DNA of 64,000 nucleotides from NCBI GenBank assembly GCA_903899015.1, contig CAIUHP010000111.1, positions 110,600 through 174,599 of the forward strand, in the 5' to 3' direction. This document shows positions 60,431 to 64,000 of the stretch, piece after piece. Each line of letters begins with the position of its first letter. Within the stretch, counting starts at the first letter, position 1. The notes beneath the pieces were generated by a model. It worked only from the letters and a program-made list of their open reading frames with translations. It was not told where the DNA came from and did no database searches. A program made the translations under genes and the position numbers. Source of the stretch: an uncultured Armatimonadota bacterium. Lineage in GTDB: Bacteria > Armatimonadota > Fimbriimonadia > Fimbriimonadales > Fimbriimonadaceae.

Positions 60431-63400
60431 ATGTTTCTTATTACTTTGGTAGCGATCGCCACTAAGGTGCAAGGTAATTCATTCGATCCGGGACCCGCGC
60501 CAATGCTTATGCGCCACCCGACGATGAATAAAACCACCATCGTTTTTGAATTTGCAGACGACCTTTGGTCGGTACCCGGAACGGGCGGTGCTGCAACGCG
60601 TCTCACCACGGCCCCTGGTGAAGAAAGTGATCCCTTCTTCTCACCAGACGGCAAATGGATCGCTTTTACCGCGGAATACGATGGCAATCAAGATGTTTAT
60701 GTGATGCCTGCCGAGGGCGGCATCCCGAAGCGCCTTACCGCTCACCCGGCACCGGATAAAGTGGTTGGCTGGGCGCCCGACGGCAAGTCAGTTCTCTTTA
60801 CGTCGTCGATGCTTTCAAACACGGATCTACCTCGCTTGTTTACCGTTTCCGTCACGGGTGGATTTCCAAAACCGGTTCCGCTACCGAGTGGGACAATGGG
60901 CAGTTACTCGCCGGACGGTAAGAATCTGGCCTACGTTCCCAGCATGAAATGGGAAGAAGCGTGGAAACGATATCGAGGAGGTCAGACTTACCCCATTTGG
61001 ATTGCTGATCTGAGCGATTCCCATGTGAAGGAGATCCCTCGGGACAATACCAACGACGAACAACCCGTTTGGTTTGGAAACAAGATCTACTTCCTTACCG
61101 ATAAGCGTGGCCCAGTAGGGTTGTCCAGCTACGACGTTTCGACTGGGAAAGTATCTGAAGAAATCGTGGGAGCCGGGTTTGACCTCAAATCAGTCACCGC
61201 TGGTCCCGATGCCCTAGTCTACGAGCGCCTCGGTTCGATCCATATTTTTGATACCACGACGCACAAGAGTCAACGAGTCCCCATACAGATCCATGGCGAT
61301 TTTCAAGAGATTCGCCCGCAGTACAAGGATCTTCAAAAGGGTATAAACGGCATCACCTTGTCTCCATCGGGAGCACGTCTTGGCGTTGCTACTCGAGGCT
61401 GGGTGCTTACGGCTCCCGCAAGCAAAGGCGATGCGCGAGTCATCGATGAGGCTCAAGGAGTTCACAGACGCGATCCGGATTGGTCTCCCAATGGCAAGAC
61501 AATGGCCTATATCACGGACCAAAATGGTAGGCAGCAGTTGGCCCTTAATGATCTCGCGACAGGAACGATAAAGACCGTTGACTTAGGAGAATCGCCCGGT
61601 TACTATTACGCGCCGAAGTGGTCTCCGGATTCCTCGAAGATTGCCTATACCGACAACCGTCATATCGTGTGGATTTTGGATGTTGCGTCCGGAAAGAACA
61701 CTCAAGTTGACGCAACGATCTTCAATAACCCTCGCTTCAATCTTGTTGTGAACTGGTCGCCAGATTCGAAATGGCTTACCTGGGCGAGAGACCTCACGAA
61801 TCACCTCAACGCTATTTTTGTTTACAGCCTTGAGTCTGGAAAGAAGACGCAAATTACAGATGGTCTTGCGGATGCCAAGAACCCAGTTTTTGACCGAGAT
61901 GGAAAGTATTTGTACTTCTACGCAAGCACAAATGTCGGCCAGGCGGCAAGTTGGCTCGACTTATCTAGCTTCAACAATTTGAACATTGTCAGCTCGGTAT
62001 ACGGGATCGTACTAAAAAAAGACGGTGTCAATCCTCTCCAACCTCAGAGCGACGAGGAAGTTATTAAAGAGCCCGCCAAGCCTGCGGCGACTCCAACTCC
62101 TCCCGCTCCTGCTGCTGCTCCATTTAAGATTGATCTGGAAGAAATTGAGTCTCGAATTTTTACTCTTCCGATTCCAGCTCAGAACTTTACCGAGCTTTAT
62201 GCGGGCACGGCCGGTGTATTGTTTACAATATCGAGTCCCAAGCTTGCATCGCCTACGGATCTAGTCCCAGGGTCGATGATCGGAAAGTTCTCCTTTGCCG
62301 ACCGCCAGTATTCGCCCTTTTCTTCCGGAGTCACTGCATTTTTCACCTCGCAAGACGGCACGAAAGCCGTTATTGGAAAGGGACCTTCGATTTCAATCGT
62401 GCCCACAACCGCGCCTCCTGCTCCAGGACAAGGCTCGGTGAACCTTGCGACGCTTCAAGTCAAGATCGATCCGGCTAAAGAATGGAAGTCGATGTTCCAG
62501 GAAATCTGGCGAAACGAAAAGTTGCTGATCTATTCGCCGACCGTGAATGGCATCAGTGTAGAAACGATGGAACGACGCTACCAACCGTTCCTTTCGAACA
62601 TTTACTCACGGAACGACCTTAACTACCTGTTTACCGATATGCTTGGTGAGCTTTGTGTAGGTCACGAATTCCCTGGCGGGGGAGACATCCCGTCGGCGAG
62701 CAAGAGCATTCCCGGCGGTTTGCTTGGCGCTGATTACACTTTTGATGGCGGGAAATACCGTCTTTCAAAGGTTTACGACGGCGAGCGATGGAATCCTGGC
62801 CTGTACGCTCCACTGAGGCAGCCTGGCATCAATGCCAAGGCGGGCGAATATATCCTCGCCATCGATGGAAAGGAGCTTTCGGAAGCTACCGATATTTACG
62901 AGGCGCTTGAAGGGAAAGCTGGAAAGCAAGTAAAAATCAAACTCGGACCAACAAGCGATGGCAAGAATTCTCGCGAAGTAACGGTCGTTCCAACTGCACG
63001 AGAGTTCGGACTCAGGAGTCGAGCTTGGGCAGAAGATAACCGACGTTACGTCGAGAAAATGACCAATGGACGAGCTGGCTATGTTCATGTTCCAGACACT
63101 GCTGAAGGTGGATGGACCGAGTTCAATCGGTACTACTACGCTCAGATTGGTAAAGACGGAATCGTTGTTGATGAGCGCTTCAATCACGGTGGACTGATCA
63201 ATGATTTCATGATCCGCGAAATGCAGAAGCCAATCGACGCCTACTTCGTTCCCCGGCACGGTCAACAGTGGCCCACGCCCGGTTCCGCAATCTATGGTCC
63301 AAAGGTGATGCTCGCCAACCAGTTCTCTGGTTCTGGCGGCGACATGTTCCCATGGCTGTTCAAGTTCGAGAAAGTTGGAAAGCTTATCGGCAAACGAACT

Positions 63401-63688
63401 TGGGGCGGACTCATAGCCGCCTTCGGGTTCGAGTTGGTTGATGGAGGCCACATTAACTCGCCGGACATCGCCTTCTACAACCCTCATAACAACACTTGGG
63501 ATGTTGAGAACTGGGGCGTTGCACCGGATATGGAAGTCGAATTGGACCCGTATCTGTGGCGCAAAGGCCACGATGCTCAACTCGACCGAGCAATTGAGGT
63601 CATCAACAAGGAGTTGGCGGGCTATAAGGCTCCAACCGTCCAACACCCACCCTATCCCGACCGCAGCAAAGTCGGCGTTCGGTACTAG
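60431..63688 (+). CDS. Secreted tricorn-like S41 protease with beta-propeller
   Basis: Exported protein of 1,085 residues from ATG 60431 (signal MFLITLVAIATKVQGN). Residues about 20-520 form WD40/TolB-like propeller blades (SPDGKWIAFTAEYDG, SPDGKNLAYVPS, SPNGKTMAYITD, SPDSSKIAYTDN, SPDSKWLTWARD). A Pro/Ala-rich linker (AKPAATPTPPAPAAAPF, about 545-562) precedes a PDZ domain (about 790-865) and the S41 protease (about 880-1060) with nucleophile Ser in NQFSGSGGDMFPW (about residue 966), and RTWGGLIAAF. Tricorn proteases degrade peptides; here it is exported. The TANNNT box before the ATG supports the start. Confidence 0.92.
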   Translation: MFLITLVAIATKVQGNSFDPGPAPMLMRHPTMNKTTIVFEFADDLWSVPGTGGAATRLTTAPGEESDPFFSPDGKWIAFTAEYDGNQDVYVMPAEGGIPKRLTAHPAPDKVVGWAPDGKSVLFTSSMLSNTDLPRLFTVSVTGGFPKPVPLPSGTMGSYSPDGKNLAYVPSMKWEEAWKRYRGGQTYPIWIADLSDSHVKEIPRDNTNDEQPVWFGNKIYFLTDKRGPVGLSSYDVSTGKVSEEIVGAGFDLKSVTAGPDALVYERLGSIHIFDTTTHKSQRVPIQIHGDFQEIRPQYKDLQKGINGITLSPSGARLGVATRGWVLTAPASKGDARVIDEAQGVHRRDPDWSPNGKTMAYITDQNGRQQLALNDLATGTIKTVDLGESPGYYYAPKWSPDSSKIAYTDNRHIVWILDVASGKNTQVDATIFNNPRFNLVVNWSPDSKWLTWARDLTNHLNAIFVYSLESGKKTQITDGLADAKNPVFDRDGKYLYFYASTNVGQAASWLDLSSFNNLNIVSSVYGIVLKKDGVNPLQPQSDEEVIKEPAKPAATPTPPAPAAAPFKIDLEEIESRIFTLPIPAQNFTELYAGTAGVLFTISSPKLASPTDLVPGSMIGKFSFADRQYSPFSSGVTAFFTSQDGTKAVIGKGPSISIVPTTAPPAPGQGSVNLATLQVKIDPAKEWKSMFQEIWRNEKLLIYSPTVNGISVETMERRYQPFLSNIYSRNDLNYLFTDMLGELCVGHEFPGGGDIPSASKSIPGGLLGADYTFDGGKYRLSKVYDGERWNPGLYAPLRQPGINAKAGEYILAIDGKELSEATDIYEALEGKAGKQVKIKLGPTSDGKNSREVTVVPTAREFGLRSRAWAEDNRRYVEKMTNGRAGYVHVPDTAEGGWTEFNRYYYAQIGKDGIVVDERFNHGGLINDFMIREMQKPIDAYFVPRHGQQWPTPGSAIYGPKVMLANQFSGSGGDMFPWLFKFEKVGKLIGKRTWGGLIAAFGFELVDGGHINSPDIAFYNPHNNTWDVENWGVAPDMEVELDPYLWRKGHDAQLDRAIEVINKELAGYKAPTVQHPPYPDRSKVGVRY

Positions 63689-63695
63689 TCACGAT

Positions 63696-63738
63696 ACTGC
63701 CGGTGTTGAGGTTGATTTCATCCTTCAACACCGGCAGT
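63696..63738 (+). terminator. Large hairpin after the tricorn-like gene
   Basis: ACTGCCGGTGTTGA (63696-63709) pairs perfectly with TCAACACCGGCAGT (63725-63738) over 14 bp with a 15-nt loop; no T-tract follows on either strand. It lies between convergent genes. Confidence 0.6.
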
Positions 63739-63747
63739 GAAAACCCA

Positions 63748-63768
63748 GGTTGGTGCGAACCAACCTTT
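63748..63768 (+). terminator. Second hairpin with GNRA-type loop
   Basis: GGTTGGT (63748-63754) pairs with ACCAACC (63759-63765) around the tetraloop GCGA, followed by TTTC. It is a candidate plus-strand terminator in tandem with the larger hairpin. Confidence 0.55.
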
Positions 63769-63800
63769 CAACCAGGGCCGTATTTGAGCCCGTCTCGTCC

Positions 63801-64000
63801 TTACGAAATTGTGAGGACGGCGGATTTACTAGATGAACCTTCGCTCGCGGAAATCGTCGCTTTGGTTTTGGCAGTAACTTTCGTGGTTTGAATGGTGAAC
63901 GTCGCAGACGTTTTGCCAGCGAGAATCGTGACCGTGACTGGGGTTTTAGCCGCTGGGTCGCTGCTGGAGAGTGAGATCGTAAGTCCACCGGTAGGAGCGG
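63801..64000 (-). CDS. C-terminal end of an Ig-like/Calx-beta-like repeat protein (partial)
   Basis: Minus-strand frame open from the window edge to TAA (63801-63803), reading PTGGLTISLSSSDPAAKTPV then TVTILAGKTSATFTIQTTKV then TAKTKATISASEGSSSKSAV and ending LTIS. This Thr/Ser-rich alternation with a PxxxTVTIxAGxTSATFxI motif is typical of bacterial Ig-like or Calx-beta repeats in secreted surface proteins. The N-terminal majority lies outside the window, so architecture is unknown. No start is visible. Confidence 0.72.
   Translation of the reverse strand, partial: APTGGLTISLSSSDPAAKTPVTVTILAGKTSATFTIQTTKVTAKTKATISASEGSSSKSAVLTIS

Noticed and set aside
62765..63646. 293-codon open frame on the minus strand
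   Set aside because: It lies wholly antisense to the tricorn-like protease, whose motifs and composition are clear; the antisense frame has no recognisable domains.

Overview
The window is a gene-dense bacterial chromosome segment of roughly 50% GC, almost all protein-coding, with no rRNA, tRNA, CRISPR array, transposase or phage structural gene that I can see. The mix suggests a diderm, heterotrophic, carbohydrate-degrading bacterium, tentatively of the Armatimonadota (Fimbriimonadia-like). The evidence is a lipoprotein next to a predicted outer-membrane beta-barrel, many secreted glycoside hydrolases, BNR-propeller, tricorn-type and M14 exoproteins, DUF2961 and a copper-amine-oxidase N-terminal-type stalk protein. 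This assignment is inference, not a marker-gene result.

Layout. 0-5 kb: an ECF sigma factor, a ChaN-like protein, a FlgM-like anti-sigma factor and homogentisate 1,2-dioxygenase behind a clear palindromic operator. 5-16.5 kb: a 7TM hybrid histidine kinase, zinc alcohol dehydrogenase, acyl-CoA dehydrogenase, metallo-beta-lactamase-fold hydrolase, a BNR-repeat exoprotein coupled to rsmG, a Gfo/Idh/MocA oxidoreductase and a MATE-like transporter. 16.7-19.7 kb: a small protein resembling the Acb2/Tad1 hairpin (DUF7681) family known from phages, then an exported STN-like protein with two orders of tandem repeats, a DUF423 protein and a stalk-domain protein. 19.7-26.2 kb: an M14 peptidase, a DUF899-like protein, an MsmX/UgpC-type sugar ABC ATPase and a GlmL/MutL-type reactivating ATPase. 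26.6-30.7 kb: a lipoprotein/beta-barrel pair, the rplJ-rplL operon behind an L10 leader with intrinsic terminator, and a DUF486 protein. 30.7-60 kb: a carbohydrate region with GH20, a clan-A-like hydrolase, GH172/DUF2961, GH2 and GH127. It also holds a CUT1 importer in which binding protein and permease are one polypeptide, and a YtfR-YtfT-YjfF-like CUT2 importer directly behind GH127. Housekeeping genes (hslU, msrB, leuS, tsaE) are interspersed. A 2.3-kb accessory island (50.7-53.0 kb) holds an RHS/YD-repeat remnant and four small, mostly membrane, unknown proteins. The right end holds a tricorn-like protease and the C-terminus of an Ig-like-domain protein running off the window on the minus strand.

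How the genes work together. The secreted hydrolases plausibly trim hexosamine-, arabinofuranose- and galactose/glucuronic-acid-containing glycans, and the two ABC systems take up the products. The CUT1 system lacks its own ATPase, and the MsmX-type ATPase 20 kb away is a natural partner. The CUT2 system lacks a binding protein in this window. A recurring regulatory signature is a TANNNT box 6-8 nt upstream of start codons that mostly lack a Shine-Dalgarno sequence, seen at ten genes. This suggests leaderless transcription as in Deinococcus. Genes inside operons usually have Shine-Dalgarno sites instead.
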